NCBI GenBank assembly: GCA_936940865.1
Contig: CAKZJB010000189.1
Span: 1-51,107, forward strand
Length of the DNA stretch: 51,107 nucleotides
Reading direction: 5' to 3'
Origin: an uncultured Asticcacaulis sp.
GTDB taxonomy: Bacteria; Pseudomonadota; Alphaproteobacteria; Caulobacterales; Caulobacteraceae
Below the pieces are notes generated by a model that saw only the letters and a list, made by a program, of their open reading frames with translations, ran no database searches and had not been told where the DNA came from. The translations under genes and the position numbers were made by a program. Shown here piece after piece: positions 43,745 to 51,107 of this stretch. How positions within the stretch are numbered: position 1 is the first letter of the stretch; each line of letters opens with the position of its first letter.

Positions 43745-44797
43745 ATGAAAAATCGCCGCACCGTCCTGGCCGGTCTCGGGGCCGCCGCCATCGCGCCCGC
43801 CGCCTGCGCCGCCCCTTACGGCGCGATTCCGCCGCTCAAATCCTGCGCCCGTTTTCCCATCGGCGTCGCGGTGCGTGCGCCGATGCTCAGCGACGACGCG
43901 CAATACGCCGATCTGGTCGCCACCCACTTTTCGCGCCTGACGCCCGAGTGGGAAATGAAGATGGAATACATCCTAAAGCCCGATGGCAGCTACCAATTCG
44001 ACCGGCCCGACGCGATGGTCGACTTTGCGCAAAGGCACGGCATGGCCTTCCATGGCCATACCCTGGTCTGGTACGCAGAGGATGGCGACATCTTTCAGAC
44101 GCTGAAAGGCAAGCCCGACGCCTTTCTCAATGCCTATGTCAAATACATCCAGGACGTGGTCGGGCGGTATAAAGGCCGCATCCGGGGCTGGGACGTGGTC
44201 AACGAGCCCGTCATGGAGGAAGGCGAGGCTTTACGCGACTGCCTGTGGAGCCAGGTCTTAAGCGAAGACTATATCGGCCTGGCGCTGACGGCGGCGCATG
44301 AAGCCGATCCGTCGGCCACCCTGCTGGTCAACGACTACTTCCTCGAGACCAAACCCAGGAAGCGCGCGACCTTCATGAAGATGTGCGAGACGCTGCTGAA
44401 AAACGGCGCGCCGCTGCATGGCGTGGGGACACAGACCCACCTGATGGCGGATATCGAGCCGGGCCTGATCACCGCGGCCATCAAGGATATCGCCTCGCTG
44501 GGCCTGAAGGTTCACGTGTCGGAAATCGATATCTCCGTTGCCGGCGCCCGGGCGGGCCTCAACCGCGCCGAACCGCGCGAGGGCCAGATCCGCGCGATCA
44601 ATGAGATCGTCGAAGCCTATCACGGCCTGCCCGAGGCCCAGCGCTACGGCATCACCATCTGGGGCGTGCGCGACAGCGATTCCTGGCTGAACGGGGAAAA
44701 AGAATTCAAGGGCGCGGACGATCCCCTGCTGTTCGACAGGATGGGACGGCCGAAGCCCGTAGCCAGGGCGTTTGCCGATGCGCTGAAAACCGCCTAA
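43745..44797 (+). CDS. GH10 endo-1,4-beta-xylanase
   Basis: Secreted xylan-degrading glycoside hydrolase, family 10. The acid/base Glu154 is in WDVVNEPV and the nucleophile Glu260 in VHVSEIDI; WEMKME and HGHTLVWY are further GH10 marks. The N-terminus has NRRTVLAGLG, a twin-arginine type signal, with a cleavage site after ACA. The length, 350 residues, is a single catalytic domain with no carbohydrate-binding module. It starts only 15 bases after the repeat element, so any promoter must lie in the repeat or upstream. It overlaps the converging DUF4282 gene by four bases. Confidence 0.93.
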   Translation: MKNRRTVLAGLGAAAIAPAACAAPYGAIPPLKSCARFPIGVAVRAPMLSDDAQYADLVATHFSRLTPEWEMKMEYILKPDGSYQFDRPDAMVDFAQRHGMAFHGHTLVWYAEDGDIFQTLKGKPDAFLNAYVKYIQDVVGRYKGRIRGWDVVNEPVMEEGEALRDCLWSQVLSEDYIGLALTAAHEADPSATLLVNDYFLETKPRKRATFMKMCETLLKNGAPLHGVGTQTHLMADIEPGLITAAIKDIASLGLKVHVSEIDISVAGARAGLNRAEPREGQIRAINEIVEAYHGLPEAQRYGITIWGVRDSDSWLNGEKEFKGADDPLLFDRMGRPKPVARAFADALKTA

Positions 44798-45330
44798 TCC
44801 TGGCGGAAGCGGGGACGGAAGAAGGGGTCTTCCAGGATATTGCCTGTCTCCGGCGCCGGTGCAGGTTCGCTACTGTCGGCTGCCGGCGGCTCGAATTTCA
44901 GCGGATCGACCTTGGGCGTGAAGCTTTCCGCCACGGCCTGCGGCTGGGGCGCCGCGGCCGGAACCGCGATTTTCGGCATTTCCAGCTTTTCCTGGTACTG
45001 GCGCAAGGTCCGCAGGTCCTCGGCGATGCTCAGCACAGCCATGTAGAATTCGCAGGCCGAACGCCAGACCAGCATGCCGATCAGGATCAGCAGCCAGCCG
45101 ATCACGACCAGCCCCAGGGCCAGCAACCACGCCATGGGACCGCCGTCCTGCAGGGCCTGGCCAACCGCGACGCCCGCGACGCCGCACGCCCCCAGAAAGA
45201 ACAGGCACAGGCCCGCCCAGTAGACGATATGAACGATGGGCTTGGTCACCAGCCGGTCGAAAGTCAGCAGGGAATTATAGATCTCGCCGGGCCGGGTGGT
45301 GCCGAACGCCTGCCGGATAATACGATTCAT
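44794..45330 (-). CDS. DUF4282-like membrane protein
   Basis: A 178-residue protein with two membrane helices (about 35-60 and 65-90) preceded by LLTFDRLVTKPIVHIVYWAG and followed by WRSACEFYMAVLSIAEDLRTL, both typical of DUF4282. The C-terminal half is Pro/Ala-rich. Function unknown. It has its own start at 45330 and no partner nearby. Confidence 0.75.
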   Translation of the reverse strand: MNRIIRQAFGTTRPGEIYNSLLTFDRLVTKPIVHIVYWAGLCLFFLGACGVAGVAVGQALQDGGPMAWLLALGLVVIGWLLILIGMLVWRSACEFYMAVLSIAEDLRTLRQYQEKLEMPKIAVPAAAPQPQAVAESFTPKVDPLKFEPPAADSSEPAPAPETGNILEDPFFRPRFRQD

Positions 45331-45480
45331 GAAGGTCCCTAACCTGTCGGGCTACGCCGGTACAAATACGCCAGATAGACGAAAACTCGCCGCGTCGCAG
45401 TAAAAGGCGATTTGTTGTGGAAATGTCAAGAGTCGGAGGTAGGTTGCCAGGAGAACGACGCAGTCGTGGCGGAAGGAAAT

Positions 45481-45915
45481 ATGGGATTGTTCGGCTTGCG
45501 CAGTTTTATATCCGGCCTGTGCCTGGGCGTCGCCACGGGATGGGTCGCAGCCACATTCATGTCCATGTTTCTGATCCACCATGAGCCCGACCCCGCCCAT
45601 GGCTTCGTTTACCCGTACACAGGGGACTCGAACGAGATCCTAGGCTATATCCGCGATATTGACCTGCGTCCCATGGCCAGCGCCATCCCGGCCGCTCTTC
45701 TGATTTATGCTGCGGGAAAAATCCTGCCGTCACGCTGGGCCACCCATCCGGACGGAACGCGCGCCCTGGACAAAAGCCGCCGCTCCAAGCCGGCCTGGTT
45801 CACGGGCTTTATCATCGCAACGATCGCTACCTTCGTCTTGCTGCACATCCACGATCTGGGCCTTGATCCCGCAGCAGACCTGGTCTCCGCAAAGATACGG
45901 GCAATCCGGCACTAA
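45481..45915 (+). CDS. Small membrane protein, hypothetical
   Basis: A 144-residue protein with about three hydrophobic segments (LCLGVATGWVAATFMSMFLI, MASAIPAALLIYAAG, FIIATIATFVLLHI). No known family. ATG at 45481 is preceded by GGAAGGAAAT; longer frames lack a ribosome site. The 3' end overlaps flhA by four bases. Confidence 0.6.
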   Translation: MGLFGLRSFISGLCLGVATGWVAATFMSMFLIHHEPDPAHGFVYPYTGDSNEILGYIRDIDLRPMASAIPAALLIYAAGKILPSRWATHPDGTRALDKSRRSKPAWFTGFIIATIATFVLLHIHDLGLDPAADLVSAKIRAIRH

Positions 45916-48017
45916 ACCTGTCCGACCGTCTTCAGCCTGACCTTCGGGTGTATCTCGTTCTGGCTCATCACCACCGTATTGGCGCGGAAACGCTCGATGA
46001 TCGAGCGCACGAAAGGCCGGATCATCGGGCTGGTCAGCAGCACCGCCACCTCGCCCGACATCGAGACGCGTTCGAACGTATCGCGCACGGCGCGGATGAA
46101 TTCCTGGAGCTGCGACGGTGCCATGGTCAGCTGGCGGTCCTCGCCCTGCCCCACCAGCGACGAGGCGAACGCGCTTTCCCATTCGTGCGACAGGGTGACG
46201 ATGGGCAAGCTTCCGTCTTCCGAACGGTTCTGCCAGCACAGCTGGCGCGCCAGGCGGCCGCGCACGTGCTCGACCATCTGGGTGATCGACTTGGTGTGGG
46301 CCGCCGCCTCGCCCAGGGCTTCGAGAATCGCCGGCAGGTCGCGGATCGACACGCGCTCCTTCAGCAGCGACTGCAGCACGCGCTGCACGGTGGCGGCCGA
46401 AACCACCGCCGGGATCAGGTCGTCGACCAGCTTCTTTTCGTCGGCCGGAATGTCGCGCAGCAGCTTGGTTACTTCCGAGTAGGACAGGATGTCGGACATA
46501 TTGTCCTTGAGGATTTCGGTCAGGTGCGTCGTGATGACGGTCGCCGGATCGACGATGGTATAGCCCAGGAAGGTCGCTTCCTCGCGCAGGGACTGGTCGA
46601 TCCAGGTCGCCGGAAGGCCGAAGGCCGGCTCCTTCATGTGCTCGCCCGGCAGCTCGACCTGGCGGCCCGAAGGATCCATGGCCATCAGCGAGCCGATGCG
46701 GACCTCGCCCGAGCCCGCCTCCATCTCCTTGATGCGCACGCAATAGCCCTGGTTGGGCAGGCGCATGTTGTCGAGGATACGCACGGACGGCATGATGAAG
46801 CCGTATTCCTGCGCCAGGGTGCGGCGCAGGGCCTTGATCTGGTCGGTCAGCTTGCGCCCGTCGAGATCGTTGATCAGGCCCAGCAGCCCCAGGCCCAGCT
46901 CTATCTTGACGTCGTCGATGGCCAGCGCCGCCGAGATCGGTTCGTCTTCCGGCGCCGTGGGGGCTGCCGCGTTCATGGCCGCAATCTCTTCCGGCGTCGG
47001 CCCCTTGGGCTTGTTGCCGTTCCTCCAGGCCAGCATGCCGGCGCCGATGGCGATGCCGGCAAACGGGATCAGCGGCATGCCCGGCACAAGCCCCAGCACG
47101 CCGGCGGCCGCCGACACCATGCCCAGCGCGACCGGGTTGGTCGCCAGCTGCGCGACCAGGGCCTTGTCGGCCGAGCCGTCGACGCCCGCCTTCGACACCA
47201 GGAAGCCGGCCGCCAGCGAGATGATCAGCGCCGGGATCTGCGTCACCAGGCCGTCGCCGACGGTCAGCTGGATGTATTTCGACGCCGCGTCGCCGGGCGC
47301 CAGGTGGTGGCTGAAGATACCGATCAGCATCCCGCCGACGATATTGATGCCGGTGATGACCAGGCCCGCCACCGCGTCGCCGCGCACGAACTTCGAGGCA
47401 CCGTCCATGGCGCCGAAGAAGCCCGACTCCTGTTCGACCTCCTTGCGGCGGCGCTTGGCCTCGTCCTGGTCGATCAGGCCCGACGACAGGTCGGCGTCGA
47501 TCGCCATCTGCTTGCCCGGCATCGAGTCGAGGGTGAAGCGGGCGGCGACTTCGGCGATCCGGCCCGAACCTTTCGTGATGACCACGAAGTTGATCAGGAT
47601 GAAGATGGCGAACAGCACGATGCCGATGATGAAGTTGCCCTGCATCAGCAAGTGACCGAACGCCTTGATGGTGGCGCCGGCGGCGGCTTCGCCTTCCTGG
47701 CCGTGGGAAAGAATCAGGCGCGTCGAGGCCACGTTCAGCGACAGGCGGAACATGGTGGTGACCAGAAGCACCGTCGGGAAGGCTGAGAATTCGAGTGGTC
47801 GCTTGATGAGCAGCGCCGTCATCAGGATCAGGATGGCCGACATGATCGACAGCGACAGCAGCACGTCGAGCAGGATCGACGGCACCGGCAGGATCAGGAA
47901 GGTGATGATCATGATGACGCCAAGCGCCATCACGACTTCGCCGCGCTTCAGCCAACCCTGGATGTCGGCGAAGCTGATGGCGGGGCCGTTACCGGCGGTT
48001 GGCGCAGCGTCAGCCAC
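45912..48017 (-). CDS. flhA: Flagellar export gate protein FlhA
   Basis: Central component of the flagellar export gate in the inner membrane. About eight N-terminal helices include the FHIPEP-family loop VVITKGSGRIAEVAARFTLD with PGKQMAIDADL, then the large cytoplasmic domain (from about residue 350) that binds chaperones. The C-terminal part has VRGRLARQLCWQNR. Length 701 residues, as expected. GTG start at 48017 with GGAG eight bases upstream. Confidence 0.96.
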   Translation of the reverse strand: MADAAPTAGNGPAISFADIQGWLKRGEVVMALGVIMIITFLILPVPSILLDVLLSLSIMSAILILMTALLIKRPLEFSAFPTVLLVTTMFRLSLNVASTRLILSHGQEGEAAAGATIKAFGHLLMQGNFIIGIVLFAIFILINFVVITKGSGRIAEVAARFTLDSMPGKQMAIDADLSSGLIDQDEAKRRRKEVEQESGFFGAMDGASKFVRGDAVAGLVITGINIVGGMLIGIFSHHLAPGDAASKYIQLTVGDGLVTQIPALIISLAAGFLVSKAGVDGSADKALVAQLATNPVALGMVSAAAGVLGLVPGMPLIPFAGIAIGAGMLAWRNGNKPKGPTPEEIAAMNAAAPTAPEDEPISAALAIDDVKIELGLGLLGLINDLDGRKLTDQIKALRRTLAQEYGFIMPSVRILDNMRLPNQGYCVRIKEMEAGSGEVRIGSLMAMDPSGRQVELPGEHMKEPAFGLPATWIDQSLREEATFLGYTIVDPATVITTHLTEILKDNMSDILSYSEVTKLLRDIPADEKKLVDDLIPAVVSAATVQRVLQSLLKERVSIRDLPAILEALGEAAAHTKSITQMVEHVRGRLARQLCWQNRSEDGSLPIVTLSHEWESAFASSLVGQGEDRQLTMAPSQLQEFIRAVRDTFERVSMSGEVAVLLTSPMIRPFVRSIIERFRANTVVMSQNEIHPKVRLKTVGQV

Positions 48018-48107
48018 CGAAGGGTCTCCAGCAATCGGGTGGAATTACGCCCCTGGGGCTTTTGGGGGCACTGGGCAAAATTTACCCGGCCGATGGTGAA
48101 CAAGGCG

Positions 48108-48122
48108 TTAAGACGCGGGTAA
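48108..48122 (-). promoter_or_regulatory. Near-consensus CtrA box before flhA
   Basis: On the minus strand TTACCCGCGTCTTAA, i.e. one mismatch to TTAA-N7-TTAA. It lies about 90 bp upstream of the flhA start, a suitable position. Confidence 0.45.
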
Positions 48123-48274
48123 CAGATTAAGAACCACCGCCCTCAGGCAGCGGAGCCGCCACATTCCGGTTGCGTTTCTGAAATAATCTGCGGCCTGCCT
48201 TGGGGTAAATCTGACAACGGCGGGGCCAAGGCGTAAAATTTCCCCGATTCGATGGAAATCGCAGGGACAGCGGG

Positions 48275-49390
48275 ATGACGGAGCGACACAAGGGACTGAC
48301 GGCACTGGCCGCGCTGGGATGGCTGGCCATGGCGCCGGTGACGGCTCAGGCGCAATCCGTTACCTGCCCGCAAGGGGCGGGCGCCATCGCCTGTGCACGG
48401 CCGCCGGGCGGATCGCCCCTCCCCCCCTTCCTGTTCAATAGTTCCCAGGCCGCCAATATCCAGGCGCTCCAGGGCATGGCCATCTGGTCCGGGTCGGTAC
48501 TGGGTTTCGGCAATGCCCGCTTCGCCAGCGGTGAGACGCCTCAGAACTACATCGGCGGCAATATCGTGTCGCGCACCTGGCGCGACAAGGGCGGATCGAT
48601 CGTCACCGGCGGCCTGTCCTTTCCAGGCTCGGAAAGCCGCACCTCGGTCCAAGGCGCGGCGCTGCAGGACATCTACGATGCCGGCTCCGCCCTGGGCCTT
48701 GAGGGCGACCAGAGCCTTTATATCGCGGGTTTCGCCAACCTAGCCGACAGCCGGACCGTCTATTCCGCCGACCAGCGCGAGACCAACGAACGCGACCTGA
48801 CGCTGAGCACCGCGGCCGCCTGGCGCAAAGGTGAAACCTATCTTATCGGGCTGGCCAGCGTCATTCGCGGCCACGGCAGCCTGGGCGACAATGCTTCCGG
48901 CTCCTTCGGCCGCTATACCAACAGCGGCTTCAACGCCATGGTCACGGCCGGCCGGCGTTTGGAACTGGTCGATCCGGCCATCCGCGGCTTTGCCATGAGC
49001 CTCGATCTCAGCGGCCACGTGGCCTATTTCGAGGGCCATTCCGGCGGCTTCTCGGACGATCGCGGCACTGTCTACGGCAAGGGCCGCGCCCAGTCCTGGC
49101 TGGGCGGCGGCGAAGCCAGCCTGCAGTTCATCGTGCCGGGCAGGCACTGGCGCTGGACGCCCTATGTCGGCCTGACCCGCGACCGCTACCTGTCGCCGCA
49201 CGTTTCGGTCGACGCCACCGACGCGCAGGGGCGTATCGACTACGTGTCGCGCCGGTCCCTGGGCGGGGTAGAGGCCGGCGTCGGCATGACCAGCGCCCGG
49301 GACCTGTCGCTGTCGATCCAGGCCTACAGCCAGGGTAATGCCGAACTGAACGATACGGGCATACTGCTCTCGCTGTCGCGGCCCATGTAG
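48275..49390 (+). CDS. Outer-membrane beta-barrel protein (autotransporter-domain-like)
   Basis: A 371-residue protein with a Sec signal (LAALGWLAMAPVTAQAQ). The C-terminal ~250 residues alternate in the style of a beta-barrel (LTLSTAAAWRKGETYLIGLASV, GFAMSLDLSGHVAYFEGHSGG, YVGLTRDRYLSPHVSV). It ends in LSLSRPM, not the classic terminal Phe. It resembles an autotransporter barrel without a passenger. Followed by the lipoprotein gene after three bases, so an operon. Confidence 0.65.
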   Translation: MTERHKGLTALAALGWLAMAPVTAQAQSVTCPQGAGAIACARPPGGSPLPPFLFNSSQAANIQALQGMAIWSGSVLGFGNARFASGETPQNYIGGNIVSRTWRDKGGSIVTGGLSFPGSESRTSVQGAALQDIYDAGSALGLEGDQSLYIAGFANLADSRTVYSADQRETNERDLTLSTAAAWRKGETYLIGLASVIRGHGSLGDNASGSFGRYTNSGFNAMVTAGRRLELVDPAIRGFAMSLDLSGHVAYFEGHSGGFSDDRGTVYGKGRAQSWLGGGEASLQFIVPGRHWRWTPYVGLTRDRYLSPHVSVDATDAQGRIDYVSRRSLGGVEAGVGMTSARDLSLSIQAYSQGNAELNDTGILLSLSRPM

Positions 49391-49393
49391 GCC

Positions 49394-49888
49394 ATGCGCC
49401 GGGCCGCCGTCGTCTCCCTCATGGTGCTTGGAGCCTGTGCGCCGGTTACGCGGGCGCCGCCGTCGGCCGAACTCTATGCCCGCTTTGCCCTGGTGTCGCA
49501 GCCGGTCACGGCGGCCGGGCAACTGACGCTCGGCGGCCGCGCCATGCAGTGCGGAGCGGCAAAAACGGTGATGGACAGGGCTTTACGCGACTACGGCGCG
49601 GCGATCGGCGACTTCATCGTGCTCAATCCCGACCGCCTGGCCGGCGCGCCGCCGGATGCGCAGTTATGGGTCTATGCCCACGAATGCGGGCACCTGAACG
49701 GCCGGACGGACGAAGCCGCCGCCGACTGTTTCGGCGTCCGGAAGGGCCGAGACGAAGGCTGGCTGGATGCGGGCGGATTGGATACCGTCTGCGCCTTCGT
49801 GACGAAGGTTGCGCCCGACCACCTTCACGCGCCGGGCGCCGACCGCTGCGCGGCCATGCGGCGGTGTTTCGCCTCGTCTGCCCGATAA
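49394..49888 (+). CDS. HExxH putative zinc-protease lipoprotein
   Basis: A 164-residue protein with a lipobox (VLGAC) at residue 15 and the motif WVYAHECGHLNGRTDEAAADC. HECGH is a HExxH zinc site and the following Glu/Asp of DEAAAD could be the third ligand. Six or so cysteines could form disulfides. I do not know the family. It starts three bases after the barrel gene and may process or assemble that protein. Confidence 0.65.
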   Translation: MRRAAVVSLMVLGACAPVTRAPPSAELYARFALVSQPVTAAGQLTLGGRAMQCGAAKTVMDRALRDYGAAIGDFIVLNPDRLAGAPPDAQLWVYAHECGHLNGRTDEAAADCFGVRKGRDEGWLDAGGLDTVCAFVTKVAPDHLHAPGADRCAAMRRCFASSAR

Positions 49889-49964
49889 TTCCCCCTATCC
49901 ATCTGGAAATTCCGGTGATACCGTGGTTCCAAAGATAGCGGTAACAGCCGCAGGGGAGACGAAA

Positions 49965-50885
49965 TTGAAATCGATTACAGCACTTGCGGGGCTGGCGGCC
50001 CTTTTTGCGGGGCCGGTCATGGCGGCGCCACCGCGACCGCCCGTCACGGCTGTGTCGCACATCGCCGTCTACGCCGCCGACATGTCGAAAACCGAGACCT
50101 TCTATGTGCATGATCTTGGCGCCACCAAGCGCCCGGATCCGGAAAACGCCGCCGGCGCCCGCTACTACGTGTCGCCGGCGCAGTTTATCGAAGTTCTGCC
50201 CCTGCCGGCTGACGCCGGCAAGAACCGGCTGGACCATATTGCGTTTGCCACAGCCGATGCCGAGGCGATGCGACAGTACCTGGCGGGCCAGCACGTGACC
50301 GTGCCGTCGAAAGTGAGCCTCTGGGCCGACGGATCGAAAAGCTTTGCCGTGACCGATCCCGAAGGCAACCGCGTGGAGTTCAACGAGAGCAAGCCCGCCG
50401 ATGTGCCGACCGATGCCTTGTCTGGCCATATCATCCATGTCGGCATGATCGTCCATGACCGCGCCAGGGAGGACGGTTTCTACCGCGCTGTCCTGGGCCT
50501 GCGGCCCTACTGGTACGGCGGATTCAAGGAAGACAGGCCCGACTGGGTGTCGCAGCAGGTGCCCGACGGCACGGACTGGCTGGAATACATGCTGGCGAGC
50601 GGCCCGGAGACGAGTGGCATCCCGGCCGCCATGAGCCAGCAGACGGCGGGCGTGCTCAACCACTTCTCGCTGGGCGTGGACAACGCCGAGGCGGCCTATA
50701 CGACGCTGTGGACAGGCAAACGACTCGACGGCCAGGGCGACGGCAGCCATCCCAAGATCGGACTCGACGCCAAGTGGCAGATCAATCTCTACGATCCCGA
50801 CGGCACCCGCGCCGAGATCATGGAGTTCCATGCCGTGGGCAAACCCTGCTGCTCACCTTTTACGGCCAAGGATCCGGAGAAGTAG
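49965..50885 (+). CDS. Secreted VOC-family (glyoxalase/dioxygenase fold) protein
   Basis: A 306-residue protein with a Sec signal (ALAGLAALFAGPVMA) and two VOC modules (about 30-140 and 150-290): VSHIAVYAADMSKTETFYV and HIIHVGMIVHDRAREDGFYR begin them. Each has His and Glu at metal-ligand positions (NRVEFNE, RAEIMEF). The start is TTG at 49965, behind GGGGAG; the frame extends upstream but without a ribosome site. Most VOC proteins are cytosolic, so export is unusual. Substrate unknown. Confidence 0.78.
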   Translation: MKSITALAGLAALFAGPVMAAPPRPPVTAVSHIAVYAADMSKTETFYVHDLGATKRPDPENAAGARYYVSPAQFIEVLPLPADAGKNRLDHIAFATADAEAMRQYLAGQHVTVPSKVSLWADGSKSFAVTDPEGNRVEFNESKPADVPTDALSGHIIHVGMIVHDRAREDGFYRAVLGLRPYWYGGFKEDRPDWVSQQVPDGTDWLEYMLASGPETSGIPAAMSQQTAGVLNHFSLGVDNAEAAYTTLWTGKRLDGQGDGSHPKIGLDAKWQINLYDPDGTRAEIMEFHAVGKPCCSPFTAKDPEK

Positions 50886-50915
50886 GGCATGCTCAGACCA
50901 TATCGGCATTGCGCC

Positions 50916-51107
50916 TTGCACCTCCCCGTTTCCGCAGGAAATGGGGAGGGGGACCGCACGACTGAGCGTTGCGCAAGCAACGGCGAAGGCGATGTGGTGG
51001 TGGGGTTTCTTACTTTCTTCAAACCGCGTGCCATCGAAAAGTAAGCAAGAAACCCCACCACCACATCTCACCGCTTCGCGGCTCGTGCGGTCCCCCTCCC
51101 CATTCGT
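50916..51107. repeat. Palindromic repeat element, copy 2 (cut by window edge)
   Basis: Starts TTGCACCTCCCCG like copy 1 and shares the inner arm (50994-51017 with right arm 51037-51064). Here the outer arms are also clearly complementary (GGGGACCGCACGA and TCGTGCGGTCCCC), better preserved than in copy 1. It lies 30 bases after the VOC gene. The right terminus is beyond the window. Confidence 0.82.

Overview
The window (GC-rich, dense coding, both strands used) looks like chromosomal DNA of a stalked alphaproteobacterium of the family Caulobacteraceae. The evidence is a DivJ-type kinase, the phosphotransferase ChpT, a MucR/Ros regulator, CtrA, a flagellar export set (FliI, FliJ, FlhA), a compact che operon and a Caulobacter-style TonB receptor with tryptophan halogenases. 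Asticcacaulis is my best guess at genus level, from gene content only. I see no rRNA, tRNA or CRISPR array.

Layout. 1-7170: the start of pstS (running off the left edge), divergent from a DivJ-like histidine kinase, a degenerate second kinase, sufE, two membrane proteins and a response regulator. 7167-15016: a carbohydrate-uptake type locus of two flavin-dependent halogenases and a large TonB-dependent receptor, divergent from a LacI regulator, with two inverted repeats between. 15081-17605: an Lgt-like membrane protein overlapping a cysteine-rich radical SAM protein of the tetraether-synthase (Tes) type, plus a small membrane protein. This is the most unusual module here. 17602-22590: a PAS protein, MucR, a DUF2336 protein, cysK and chpT, with a consensus CtrA box before chpT. 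22574-24085: a divergent pair of a YqcI/YcgG (GntA-type) haem N-hydroxylase homologue and a DUF1989 protein, with an IS5-family element inserted exactly in the DUF1989 stop codon. 25070-33287: a DUF1624 acyltransferase-like protein, the operon cheA-cheW-cheY-cheB-cheR ending in a strong terminator, and an aldo/keto reductase. 33326-36310: DUF4142, ArsR, an ArsC-like protein lacking its catalytic cysteine, and a MarR-GNAT fusion. 36443-48017: ctrA, a three-gene segment (phosphodiester glycosidase, nuclease-helicase, superinfection-immunity-like protein) that could be defensive, then fliI-fliJ, a GH10 xylanase, two membrane proteins and flhA. 48275-51107: an outer-membrane barrel protein, an HExxH lipoprotein, a secreted VOC protein and the second copy of a roughly 200-bp palindromic repeat whose first copy follows fliJ.

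How it fits together. DivJ signals (via DivK, not present) to CckA, ChpT and CtrA. CtrA normally drives flagellar genes such as fliI and flhA, and MucR works with CtrA in related bacteria, so several cell-cycle regulators and their targets lie within about 50 kb. The che operon provides the motility signalling arm. The halogenase/TonB/LacI block and the xylanase point to use of plant polymers. Starts were chosen by ribosome-binding site and family alignment from memory; family calls rest on motif recognition, not on database searches.
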